A stretch of 64,000 nt of DNA from NCBI GenBank assembly GCA_938083085.1, contig CALLKX010000005.1, forward strand, positions 1 through 64,000, given 5' to 3'. The translations under genes were made by a program, and so were the position numbers. Of this stretch, positions 33,818 to 41,252 are shown one piece after another (the first letter of the stretch is position 1; every line of letters starts with the position of its first letter). The notes below the pieces were generated by a model. The model saw only the letters and a program-made list of their open reading frames with translations. It was not told the DNA's origin and did not search any database. This stretch comes from an uncultured bacterium. Lineage in GTDB: Bacteria; Planctomycetota; UBA1135; GCA-002686595.

Positions 33818-34609
33818 TCAGCCGAGGATGGCCGCGGCGCGCGCGGCGGGGTCCTCAGTGCTCGTCAGCGCCTGGAAGATCTCTTCCAGGCTCTGGTCCC
33901 CGCTCCCAGCTGCCCGGAGCTCGTCAAGCGCGCCGACCGCGATCAGCCTGGACTTGGCCATCACGGCCACCCGATCACACACGCGCTCCACCACGTCGAG
34001 CAGGTGGGAGGTGTACAGGACGGCGCCGCCCCGGTCCGCCCAGCCTCGCAGGACAGCCTTCAGCATCGCCGCACTCGGCGCGTCCAGGCCGCTCAGGGGC
34101 TCGTCGAGCACCAGGAGATCCGGCCTGGGAAGCAGGGCGCAGGCCAATGCCGTCTTCTGACGCATGCCCCGTGAGAAGGACCCGACAGGGTCATCGATCC
34201 GCTCGCGGAGCTCGAGATGGCCGAGGAGCCGGGCGGCCTCTTCCAGGGTCTCTGCGTCCTCGAGGCCGTGCAGACGACCGACGAGCAGCAGGTGCTGCCG
34301 GGGGGAGAGGTTCGGATAGAGCGGAGCGCCGTCGGGGACGTAGCCCAGGGACCTACGAGCCTCGAGGGGGTCACCCGAGACCGAGCGTCCGGCGATGCGG
34401 ACCTCGCCTGAGGACGGCTCGAGGAGGCCGCAGAGCATGCGGACCGTGGTGGTCTTGCCGGCGCCGTTGGGACCAACGAGTCCGAGGACCTCGCCGGGCC
34501 TGACCTCGATCGACAGGTCGTCCACCGCTACCAGATCATCGAACCGGCGACTCACTCCTGAGAGGGAGGCGACCGGCTCGCTTGATCTGGCTTCTCGCGT
34601 TGCGCTCAC
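33818..34609 (-). CDS. ABC transporter ATP-binding subunit
   Basis: 263 residues from GTG 34609. Walker A GPNGAGKT at 46-53, Q-loop region LGYVPDGAPLYPNLSPRQHL, signature FSRGMRQKTALA (145-156, a variant of LSGGQ seen in ABC-2 exporters), Walker B LLVLDEPLSGLD, H-loop YTSHLLDVVERVCD. The DrrA/NatA-like pattern suggests an exporter. No permease gene is adjacent on the same strand; the membrane protein at 31218-32666 is the nearest candidate. Its start is 6 bp after the radical-SAM-like gene's stop, so those two are likely co-transcribed. Confidence 0.9.
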   Translation of the reverse strand: MSATREARSSEPVASLSGVSRRFDDLVAVDDLSIEVRPGEVLGLVGPNGAGKTTTVRMLCGLLEPSSGEVRIAGRSVSGDPLEARRSLGYVPDGAPLYPNLSPRQHLLLVGRLHGLEDAETLEEAARLLGHLELRERIDDPVGSFSRGMRQKTALACALLPRPDLLVLDEPLSGLDAPSAAMLKAVLRGWADRGGAVLYTSHLLDVVERVCDRVAVMAKSRLIAVGALDELRAAGSGDQSLEEIFQALTSTEDPAARAAAILG

Positions 34610-34615
34610 GCGGGT

Positions 34616-35365
34616 TCAGCTGGGGAGGAGGACCTCATAGTCCTCCGGCTGGACCGAGATTCCGGTGGCCTCGGCGAGCTGGTCCGCGATCTTGTCGCGC
34701 TGAGTCTTGGTGGCGGCCTTCGCCCCCTTCTTGCCAGTGACCGAGCCGGTGGCGCACATCACGAGGACTTCCTGAGGCTTCATGACCTGGAGCTTCTTCC
34801 CCATGGCGGTGATCTCGTTTGCGGCCGTGTTGTCGATCGGCGCACGGAAGAGGGAGACCTCGAGGACCAGGTGGTCGAAGTGGTGGCAGTCGTCCACCAA
34901 GGCTCCGAAGGCGGGCCCCTTCTCGCCGGTCGCTGTCGTCCAGTTCTTGGCGGTGCCCCAGTCGAACTCGAGGTGCACCGCGCTGTACATGGCGAGGGTG
35001 GCGCGCACGTCGTAGTTGCTGAGGTCCCTCGTCTTCGTGAAGACGAGCAGCTTGGTACGTGAGAACCACTTGTCCCTGAGGGCTCGGAGATTCTCGGTGA
35101 TCTCGCGCAGGTCCGGGTGGTCGGCGGGATCGGTCTCGCTGCCGACCACGAGGATCGTGTCGACCTTGATGCCCTCCTTGGAGAGCGCGATGATCTGCCT
35201 GGCGCAGGTGGTGACCACCACCGACGCCCGGGGGAGAGAGCTGCCTCGCTCCACGACGAGCCCCAGTTGCGGCGCGGAGATATCGATGGTGATCGTCCTT
35301 CCGAAGCGGCGCGTTTCGTGAGGTCCGTGGAGGATCTGGGACGTGGGGTCCTTGGTCTTGGCCAT
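34616..35365 (-). CDS. Radical-SAM-like protein lacking the Fe-S cysteines
   Basis: 249 residues from ATG 35365. The pattern follows the COG0731 radical-SAM group: GPHETRRFGRTITIDIS (14-30) matches the family opener 'GPVPSRRLGxSLGIDP'; LVVGSETDPADHPDLREI (73-90) matches the 'SGxGEPTLHPxL' strand; then LLVFTKTRDLSNYDVRATL, HLEFDWGTAKNW, and HLVLEVSLFRAPIDNTAANE match the following barrel strands. But the stretch after residue 30, where CxxxCxxC should sit, reads APQLGLVVERGSSLPRAS and holds no Cys; the only Cys are 54, 160 and 204, scattered. So it cannot hold the cluster in the usual way. Probable pseudo-enzyme, co-transcribed with an ABC ATPase. Family match is by eye. Confidence 0.5.
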   Translation of the reverse strand: MAKTKDPTSQILHGPHETRRFGRTITIDISAPQLGLVVERGSSLPRASVVVTTCARQIIALSKEGIKVDTILVVGSETDPADHPDLREITENLRALRDKWFSRTKLLVFTKTRDLSNYDVRATLAMYSAVHLEFDWGTAKNWTTATGEKGPAFGALVDDCHHFDHLVLEVSLFRAPIDNTAANEITAMGKKLQVMKPQEVLVMCATGSVTGKKGAKAATKTQRDKIADQLAEATGISVQPEDYEVLLPS

Positions 35366-35848
35366 GAGCCTGACGCGCGGTAGGCGCGTCCTAGTGCAAG
35401 CCCGCAGTGACGGGCGAAAGGGGCATCCGCCGCGGTCGCGGCGTTGAGAGAGAGGGACTATACCGCACCTGCGGGGTCCTCTGGCGGGTCCCCTGTCAAG
35501 GTTGCGGACGAATCGAGCTCCGAGGTGATTCTGGAGGAGGTTTGGCGCCGTCCTCTGAGCCCCTCGATGATCAGGGCGCTGGCCAGCGCTGATCGCCCGG
35601 GGTGATTCCAAAGACCAAACAAGGGCCATCGAAGGAAGGCGTCAGGTGGGAGCACCGCGACCAGGACCGATGCCATCGCCCTCAGGGCGAGGGCGAGGAT
35701 CATCGCTCGACGGAGGCTGCCTCTGAGGTCAGGTTCGCGGTTGTCCACCCCTGGAGGACGGATCGGCCCGCGCGCCGTGGCGGCCGAAGCATCTCGCGGA
35801 CGACGGGAGCGGTCTGGCGCCCACGCCCGCAGCCGGTCGCCCGGATCC
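35366..35848. other. 483-bp stretch, leader hairpins and one doubtful small ORF
   Basis: Immediately upstream of the minus-strand ATG at 35365 two hairpins lie in the leader: GACGCGC/GCGCGTC (35372-35390, five-base loop), six bases from the start codon, and GCCCG/CGGGC (35400-35415). A perfect palindrome GCGCTGGCCAGCGC lies at about 35574-35587. A weak minus-strand ORF (35458-35748) is listed separately. No tRNA or riboswitch of known type recognised. Confidence 0.4.
35458..35748 (-). CDS. Doubtful 96-residue hypothetical protein
   Basis: An open frame from GTG 35748 to TAG 35458. The middle (AMILALALRAMASVLVAVLP) could be a membrane helix, followed by RWPLFGLWNHPGR and a polar tail. Third-position GC is only moderate compared with sure genes, and no ribosome site is visible. 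It may be a remnant or a chance frame in an otherwise empty gap; kept because nothing overlaps it on either strand. Confidence 0.3.
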   Translation of the reverse strand: MDNREPDLRGSLRRAMILALALRAMASVLVAVLPPDAFLRWPLFGLWNHPGRSALASALIIEGLRGRRQTSSRITSELDSSATLTGDPPEDPAGAV

Positions 35849-36532
35849 TCAGCGGGTGGCCCGGATCCAGAGGACGCCGACGTCCTTGAGGGCGGCGTTT
35901 CGGGTGGTCTCGTCCGGCGTCAGGGGCGTCGCCTCGAACGCAGCGGCCTCTCGGCTGTCCTTGAGCGCTTCCTTTCCGATCACGGTGAATCCAGCGGCCT
36001 CCAGCACCGAGGACCATCCCTCGGCGTCCAGCTGGTGCATTGGGACACCGTCGGGCTCGGACCAGGCCTCGGCCTGGGGCGCGCCGGCGTGGCGATGCAC
36101 CACGAGCTCGAGACAACCACCCGCCTTGGTCACGCGCGCCAGGGAGGCGGCGGCGGCGGGGAGGTCCTCAACGTACTCGAGGGCATCCAGCGCGAACACG
36201 TGGTCGAAGCGTCCGTCGGGGAAGCCGATGTCCTCGATGGTCATGCACTCGAAGCGTGCCCGTGAGGTCCAGTCCGACACGTCGTCGGCCCTGGCGATCA
36301 TGGCCTTGGAGGCGTCGATGCCGACGGCCTGGGCTCCAGGTGCCTTCTTGCCGAGGCGGCGAGTCACCCAGCCAGCTCCGCAGCCTGCGTCGAGCAGCTG
36401 CTGGCCAGGGCGGACCTCCATGGCCTCCAGGACCTGCCGGGCCACGTCGTCGTGGAGCCCCTCGTAGCGATCCGCGGTGCCGTCCGTGGCGAGCCGGTCA
36501 AACAGAGAGACGAGGGCGTCGTGGTGCGTCAT
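35849..36532 (-). CDS. SAM-dependent methyltransferase (Methyltransf_11-like)
   Basis: 227 residues from ATG 36532, whose ATGA overlaps the stop of the upstream glycosyltransferase, so the two are translated together. SAM-binding motif I LLDAGCGAGWVTRRLG, motif II region AVGIDASKAMIARA, motif IV-type DHVFALDALEYVEDLP and then LVVHRHAGAP. A class I small-molecule methyltransferase; acceptor unknown. The tight coupling to a glycosyltransferase hints at modification of a sugar, glycan or lipid intermediate. Confidence 0.85.
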   Translation of the reverse strand: MTHHDALVSLFDRLATDGTADRYEGLHDDVARQVLEAMEVRPGQQLLDAGCGAGWVTRRLGKKAPGAQAVGIDASKAMIARADDVSDWTSRARFECMTIEDIGFPDGRFDHVFALDALEYVEDLPAAAASLARVTKAGGCLELVVHRHAGAPQAEAWSEPDGVPMHQLDAEGWSSVLEAAGFTVIGKEALKDSREAAAFEATPLTPDETTRNAALKDVGVLWIRATR

Positions 36533-37728
36533 GACGGGTCGTGATCTTGGGCCGTGGTCCTGATCCCTTCGAGGACCACATCCAGCGGTGAGAGGCAGTG
36601 ATCCCACCGATACTTCTCCTCGACGAAGGCCCGTGCCCGGTCGCCCAGGGCGCGCCCCTCTGCGGGGTCCTGCAGCAATCGGATGACCTCGTCGGCGAAG
36701 GCCTGGGCCTCGTCGGCCACGAGATAGTCCGTGCCGGGTGTGCCCTCGACTCCCTGGGTCGCGCTGGTGGTGCCGACAGTGGGAAGACCCATGGCGAGCG
36801 CTTCGAGCACCTTGTTCTGGATGCCGCGCGCCACCCGCAGGGGCGCCACGCTGACCGCTGCTCTCCGCAGGTAATCACGCGTGTCGTCCACGTAGCCGGT
36901 GACCTCAACGCCGTCGAGGCTGGCGAGGGCCTTGACCTCGGGGGTGGGCTTGGAGCCCACGATGGTGAAGTGGGCCTCGGGGACCTCTGCCCGAATGAGG
37001 GGCAGGATCTCCCGGGCGAACCAGGCGCACCCATCGACGTTGGGGAAGTAATCCATGACGCCGGTGAAGACCAGGTGCCCGGGCTCGGCGCAGGCGGGGT
37101 CCGGCTTGTAGTGATCGATCGCGACGCCGTTCCGGATCACCATCGAGGGGATGCCCGGCAACTCCCTCTGGAAGATCTCGTCCTCGAGGGGCGTGCAGAG
37201 CACATTCGTCACAGCGTCCGCAGCGGCGCGCTTCTCGAAGCTACGCAGGGTCTTCCATTCGCGCCGGTACAGGGCGCTCATGGGGAACGAGTGGCGCTCG
37301 GCGTACTGGCGCCACTTGTCGGAGTCGAGCTCCGCGATGTGCAGGATCCAGGGCGTGCTGCGATCCATGATGAAGGCTGCCATCGAGGAGGAGAACGCGT
37401 AGGCCATGTCCGCGCGCGGCAGCTGCTCGTCGACGACACGCTGCAACTCTCGGGAGCCGAAGACGCCGAGCGTCAACGCCTTGCCCGTGAGGAGCAGCGG
37501 CAGGGACTGGATCTTCTTGTTCCGGAGGTTGATCGGGACGGTGATCGTCTTGATCCCCCTTTCCTCCCTGAGAAAGCGCGCAGCCTCCTCGTCATCGTCA
37601 TCGTGCGAGAAGCACGCGATCGTCACCTCATGGTCGCGCGAGAAGCGTTCCACGAGCCGCCAGGTGATGATCTTGTCCCCGCGATTGGGCGGATAGGGGA
37701 CGCGTTGTGAGAGGAAGAGGATGCGCAC
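36529..37728 (-). CDS. GT4-type glycosyltransferase, exosortase-associated family
   Basis: 399 residues from GTG 37728, giving the standard family opener VRILFLSQRVPYPPNRGDKI. That opener, the next block EVTIACFSHDDDDEEAARFL, and SLPLLLTGKALTLGVFGS match the PEP-CTERM/exosortase-associated family (TIGR03087, about 400 residues). The GT-B C-terminal domain has VFTGVMDYFPNVDG, APLRVARGIQNKVLEALAMGLPTVGT and LVADEAQAFADEV. It would transfer a sugar in exopolysaccharide or surface glycan synthesis. No exosortase or other polysaccharide gene is nearby, apart from the coupled methyltransferase. Confidence 0.82.
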   Translation of the reverse strand: MRILFLSQRVPYPPNRGDKIITWRLVERFSRDHEVTIACFSHDDDDEEAARFLREERGIKTITVPINLRNKKIQSLPLLLTGKALTLGVFGSRELQRVVDEQLPRADMAYAFSSSMAAFIMDRSTPWILHIAELDSDKWRQYAERHSFPMSALYRREWKTLRSFEKRAAADAVTNVLCTPLEDEIFQRELPGIPSMVIRNGVAIDHYKPDPACAEPGHLVFTGVMDYFPNVDGCAWFAREILPLIRAEVPEAHFTIVGSKPTPEVKALASLDGVEVTGYVDDTRDYLRRAAVSVAPLRVARGIQNKVLEALAMGLPTVGTTSATQGVEGTPGTDYLVADEAQAFADEVIRLLQDPAEGRALGDRARAFVEEKYRWDHCLSPLDVVLEGIRTTAQDHDPS

Positions 37729-37756
37729 GAGGGATCTCCGGGAGCGTGACTGGCGC

Positions 37757-37963
37757 TCAGAGAGTAGCGGCCTTGGGCAACGGATGGTGCAGGATCGGGG
37801 AGGTGTCCCACTCGGGCTCAAACCGGTAGCGCGCTCCCCCAGGGCGGTCGGAGCTACAGGCCCCGAGGAGGCGTTGCGGAGCACTCGATGGCGCCCGTTG
37901 AGGCGAGGCCATTCGGCCGCGGCCTCGGTCCAGGGCCAGGTCTCCGGCCGTGGCCGGGATCAC
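37757..37963 (-). other. Possible remnant of a small lipoprotein gene
   Basis: Upstream of the glycosyltransferase a minus-strand frame ends LLGACSSDRPGGARYRFEP then EWDTSPILHHPLPKAATL and a TGA at 37757. The last 35 codons have gene-like codon use and LLGAC looks like a lipobox, but the part before it is not a proper signal peptide. It may be a decayed or mis-started small lipoprotein; low confidence. Confidence 0.25.
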
Positions 37964-39529
37964 TCATTCCGCGACCGGTTCCTCGGGGGCGACAAACGCC
38001 AAGCGGCCGGAGCGCAGGTCGAGGACGGACCGCTGTCCCCTCAGGAGGCGCGTCCCGGCGTTGCCGGCGATCCAGGGGTCAGAGAGGGGCCCGGGGACGT
38101 CGTCTCGTACGAGGGTGATCACGTGACGCCCCATGTTCGTGCCTGCCAAGAGGACGACGCTGGCGGTGGTGCGCCAGCCCTCGACCTCGCCGAATGGGCC
38201 GGCGAGGCTGCGCGGTGCGAGCCCGGTTCGGTCCCCGGCGAGGCCATGGGCGCGGACGGCCCAGCGGGACATCGTCAAGGTGTCGTCCGAGCCGGTGTCG
38301 AGCCGGAACCAGAGCGGCGGTGTGTCCTCGCCGTTGGCGCGCACGCGGCCCGGCAAGCAGGGCGCGGTCCCGTCGAACCGCACCGGTTGCCAGGCGAGGT
38401 CTCCTCCGTCAAAGCGGTCGGGGTCGTGGACCTCGATCTGGCCGCGCAGGTCGTCGATGACGATCAGGGTGCGATCAAAGAGCGGCGCCCCCAGCACTCC
38501 GTCCACGGTGAAGCCCGCACGGTCCGAGAGGAAGCCGGTGTCCAGCTCGACGAAGGTGGGGGCCTGGAGCGTGACCTGGCCGACCTTGAGGGAGTCGCCT
38601 CGGCGTCGACCGGTCGTGGCCTCGCCGCCGACACCGCGGAGGGCAACGGAGGAGACGGGCTGCAGGGCGAGGGTCTCGGCGAGGTCCCTGGAGATGGCGT
38701 GGGAGCCGAACCCGGTGTCCAGGAGCATCCACGCGTCCTGCTGGCCGTCAATCGAGGCCTTCACGAAGGCCCTCCCGCCGCGATCGAAGCGGACGTGGGA
38801 GCGGGGCAGCGATCCACCGCGCGCGCTGAACGTCACGTCCCTGGGGCTGGACGCCGGCCTGCGGCCCGTGGAGCCTGCCGGCCGCTCACGCGACTTGAAG
38901 CGGTCGACGAAGCTCACCTCGCCCGCCACCGATTCCGTGACCGTCATGGGAAGCCAGCGTCCGTCCTGTTCGGTCCAATCCTCGAGGGCGAGGGACCTGG
39001 TCTGGCCGTGCCGCTGCCACGCGATCTGCGCCGGACGGGAGGTCGCCGGATCCAGCTGCACCGTCGCGAGCGCGCCGCTGGAGCGATGGGTGAGCCGAAG
39101 CGTGTCCGATTCTGCGGGGTCCTCGCTCACGCTCCACCGGCGGCTGCCGGGACTCGACAGCCACTGCTGGGTCCGCGCCCAACCCTCGAGGATGAGGAAC
39201 TCGCCGCTGCCGAGACCCTGCCTTCGGCTCACCCCTCGCTCGTCGGTGACCCACGCCTCTCGCCCATCGAAGCCGCGCTCCCGCGCGGCCGTGCCGTCGC
39301 CGACCCGCGATTGAAAAGCGCCCTTTGGCCAGAAGCTCAGCTCGATAGGAATCGAGGCGCCATTCCGCTCCCGAACTCCCTGGAGCGAGGCGCGCCGGTC
39401 GTCCGAGCCGCGCTCCGCCATTCCGATCGAGCGGCGGACCGGCGCGAGGACCTCGGCCGAACGATCGACCGCGGGGGCGGTGGTCTGGCAGCCGAGGGCC
39501 AAGAAGAGGACGACGAAGAGCGCTCGCAT
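37964..39529 (-). CDS. Lipoprotein with two aspartic-protease lobes
   Basis: 521 residues from ATG 39529. Lipobox ALGC within MRALFVVLFLALGC. Residues about 45-225 form an N-terminal beta-rich domain of unknown fold. Then two retropepsin-like domains: lobe 1 with WMLLDTGFGSHAIS (Asp271) and DGVLGAPLFDRTLIVID; lobe 2 with WFRLDTGSDDTLTMS (Asp411) and WIAGNAGTRLLRGQRSVLDL. Each lobe supplies one DTG, as in pepsin, so a single chain could form a full active site without dimerising. Lobe 1 also has a second DTG-like stretch (VELDTGFLS) that is likely coincidental. Probably a periplasmic or outer-membrane-anchored protease. Confidence 0.8.
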   Translation of the reverse strand: MRALFVVLFLALGCQTTAPAVDRSAEVLAPVRRSIGMAERGSDDRRASLQGVRERNGASIPIELSFWPKGAFQSRVGDGTAARERGFDGREAWVTDERGVSRRQGLGSGEFLILEGWARTQQWLSSPGSRRWSVSEDPAESDTLRLTHRSSGALATVQLDPATSRPAQIAWQRHGQTRSLALEDWTEQDGRWLPMTVTESVAGEVSFVDRFKSRERPAGSTGRRPASSPRDVTFSARGGSLPRSHVRFDRGGRAFVKASIDGQQDAWMLLDTGFGSHAISRDLAETLALQPVSSVALRGVGGEATTGRRRGDSLKVGQVTLQAPTFVELDTGFLSDRAGFTVDGVLGAPLFDRTLIVIDDLRGQIEVHDPDRFDGGDLAWQPVRFDGTAPCLPGRVRANGEDTPPLWFRLDTGSDDTLTMSRWAVRAHGLAGDRTGLAPRSLAGPFGEVEGWRTTASVVLLAGTNMGRHVITLVRDDVPGPLSDPWIAGNAGTRLLRGQRSVLDLRSGRLAFVAPEEPVAE

Positions 39530-39891
39530 GGGGCCCCAAGGCAACAGGCGCGGGGGCCCAAGGCAAGGTCGGAGCGGCGGAGAGGGGCAACTAGGCGGAG
39601 GGAAGTCGGGCGAAGCGTTCCCGGGTTACCGGTCCTTCTTGCGGCGCCTTGGGCTCCACCTTCAACGCGACACAGGGGTCGTTAGATGCTGTATGTAAGT
39701 GGTTTATGTCCTGCGTCGATGTCGAGTTCCGGGGCGCTTGGCCGCCGGGCGGTCACCTGGGTCGAACCTCGGTCGAGACCCCGCTCAAGGGCCTTCGACC
39801 ATGACCCTCGGACCCCAAGACAGGACGCTCCGGTAGTTCACCGGGCTGTCCAAGGTCACGGAGGCGCGGGCACGTGGATCGATGGTCACCG
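39530..39891. other. 362-bp gap upstream of protease and small plus-strand ORF
   Basis: No supported gene. Just upstream of the protease start are two near-copies of GGGCCCAAGGCAA (about 39530-39566). Around 39680-39715 is an AT-richer patch (tagatgctgtatgtaagtgg) that could hold a promoter, but no clear -35/-10 pair is seen. Confidence 0.35.
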
Positions 39892-40383
39892 ATGTCCGCT
39901 CTCCAGATCGACCCTGGCGCAGGGGTGGAGGATCAGCGCGCTCTCCCGACCTTCAGACTGAAGCCGTCGCTGAGCTGGCGTGTTCCCATCACCTCGGGAT
40001 CCATCCTCGCCGCCATCGAGGAGCTCGAGCGGGCGGCCAGTGCCCCCAGCGATGACGCCCTCCACCTCGAGCGGCTCGATGCGCTGGAAGCGGAGGTTCG
40101 CGAAGTCTTGTCGCTGGTGGACCAGCCCCTCGAGGGCGCTCGCTGGATGGCGGTGGGCCGGCTCAGCTGGGCCGGCTCAGGCGGGCCGGCTCAGGCGGGC
40201 CGACCCACGAAGGTCATCCAACGACCGAGCAGGTGCTCCTCGTCGATCCGCAGCCCGGCCTCGACGATGCTCCTGCGGGTCGCGTCCACGTGGTCGAAGC
40301 GGCAGCCGCTGAAGCAGAACCAGCCGTCTGGTGCGAGCCGCTGGGCCAGGTCGTGGGCGTGGGTCATGAGCACGTCGGCGTAG
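39892..40383 (+). CDS. Small ORF running through repeats into antisense of prmA
   Basis: 163 codons from ATG 39892. The first 85 or so have real-gene codon use and a sensible protein (SGSILAAIEELERAASAP, LDALEAEVREVLSLVDQPL), a helical segment with no known family. From about 40155 the frame enters a 14-bp tandem repeat, and from 40200 it runs antisense to prmA with the Ser/Arg-rich composition of a shadow. The likely story is a small gene whose natural end has been lost or moved by repeat change; the true C-terminus may not be the TGA-less run to 40383. Confidence 0.4.
   Translation: MSALQIDPGAGVEDQRALPTFRLKPSLSWRVPITSGSILAAIEELERAASAPSDDALHLERLDALEAEVREVLSLVDQPLEGARWMAVGRLSWAGSGGPAQAGRPTKVIQRPSRCSSSIRSPASTMLLRVASTWSKRQPLKQNQPSGASRWARSWAWVMSTSA
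40155..40204. repeat. 14-bp tandem repeat at prmA 3' end
   Basis: Units GGGCCGGCTCAGCT (40155-40168), GGGCCGGCTCAGGC (40169-40182), GGGCCGGCTCAGGC (40183-40196) and a partial GGGCCGAC. The prmA stop codon (40193-40191 on the minus strand) lies in the third unit. As 14 is not a multiple of three, unit gain or loss shifts frames on the plus strand, while the stop for prmA recurs in each unit. Confidence 0.85.
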
Positions 40384-41123
40384 ATGTTCGCGCACACGAC
40401 GTTGAACAGGCCTTCCACCTCCTCAAGGCGGCGGAAGTCGCCCTCGCGGAAGGCGCAGCGTTCCTCGACGCCGTTGTCCTGCGCGAGCAGGTCGGCGGTC
40501 GGCTTCGAGGCGGGGTCGAGGTCGAACCCGTAGGTCTCGCGCGCGCCGAGCAGCGCGGCGCCCACCGAGAGGATCCCGCTCCCTGCGCCGGCGTCGAGCA
40601 GCCGCTCGCCGCCCTGGATTCGGCGGCTCAGGGCCCGCAGGCACGTACGCGTCGTCGCGTGCCTGCCTGAGCCGAAGGAGCCCACAGGCTCAATGGTGAG
40701 GCGCACGTCCGCGGCGCGCGGCGGATCGGACTCGTACCAGGGGGGGAGGAGCGCGAGCCGGCCGACGCGGAAGGGCTTCCAGTCCTTTCGCCAGGAGGTG
40801 GCGTAGTCCTCCGGGGGGAGGCGCTTGAAGTGCACCTCCAGACCAGTGAGCTCCGGGTCGTTCACGCGCTCTTCGAGGCCTCGGAGGCGCTGCTCGACCT
40901 CGGCACGCAGCGCCGGCGTATCGTCGCCCTCGAGCACGAACGAGCGGACGGCCTCTTCATCCGGGCCAGGCTGACGCGCGGCCAGCGAGGTGGTGCCGAG
41001 GGTGACCGAGGTGCAGGGCCCGAAGATGAGCGCCTCGGCCACCACCTCGTGCCAGCCCCGTGGCACATCGACGCGGACCTCTGTCCACGCGAGACGTCGC
41101 TTCCCCTCTGCTCTGGCGGTCAT
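40191..41123 (-). CDS. prmA: Ribosomal protein L11 methyltransferase
   Basis: 310 residues from ATG 41123. PrmA trimethylates L11 on several amino groups. Seen: an N-terminal recognition domain (WTEVRVDVPRGWHEVVAEAL), the linker block SWRKDWKPFRVGRLALLPPW, the GSFGSGRHATTRTCLRAL segment (family form 'FGTGxHxTTxLCL'), SAM motif LLDAGAGSGILSVGA, and CANIYADVLMTHA with post-I residues GFDLDPAS. The Gly-x-His and Asn-x-Tyr blocks match the PrmA active site. Ends within a tandem repeat. Confidence 0.92.
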   Translation of the reverse strand: MTARAEGKRRLAWTEVRVDVPRGWHEVVAEALIFGPCTSVTLGTTSLAARQPGPDEEAVRSFVLEGDDTPALRAEVEQRLRGLEERVNDPELTGLEVHFKRLPPEDYATSWRKDWKPFRVGRLALLPPWYESDPPRAADVRLTIEPVGSFGSGRHATTRTCLRALSRRIQGGERLLDAGAGSGILSVGAALLGARETYGFDLDPASKPTADLLAQDNGVEERCAFREGDFRRLEEVEGLFNVVCANIYADVLMTHAHDLAQRLAPDGWFCFSGCRFDHVDATRRSIVEAGLRIDEEHLLGRWMTFVGRPA

Positions 41124-41252
41124 GGGGAGGATCCTACCGACGAGGACAACGCTTCCGCGCTCTGTCCGGTTGATCCCTGACCGGGGCCATGCACAATCCC
41201 GGCGCGAACGGGCGCTTCAGCGGCCGCGCTAACCAGAAATCCCTCCCACGAC

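Noticed and set aside
37721-39685. Plus-strand frame of about 650 codons
   Set aside because: Antisense to the aspartic-protease lipoprotein, whose DTG motifs and lipobox are clear.
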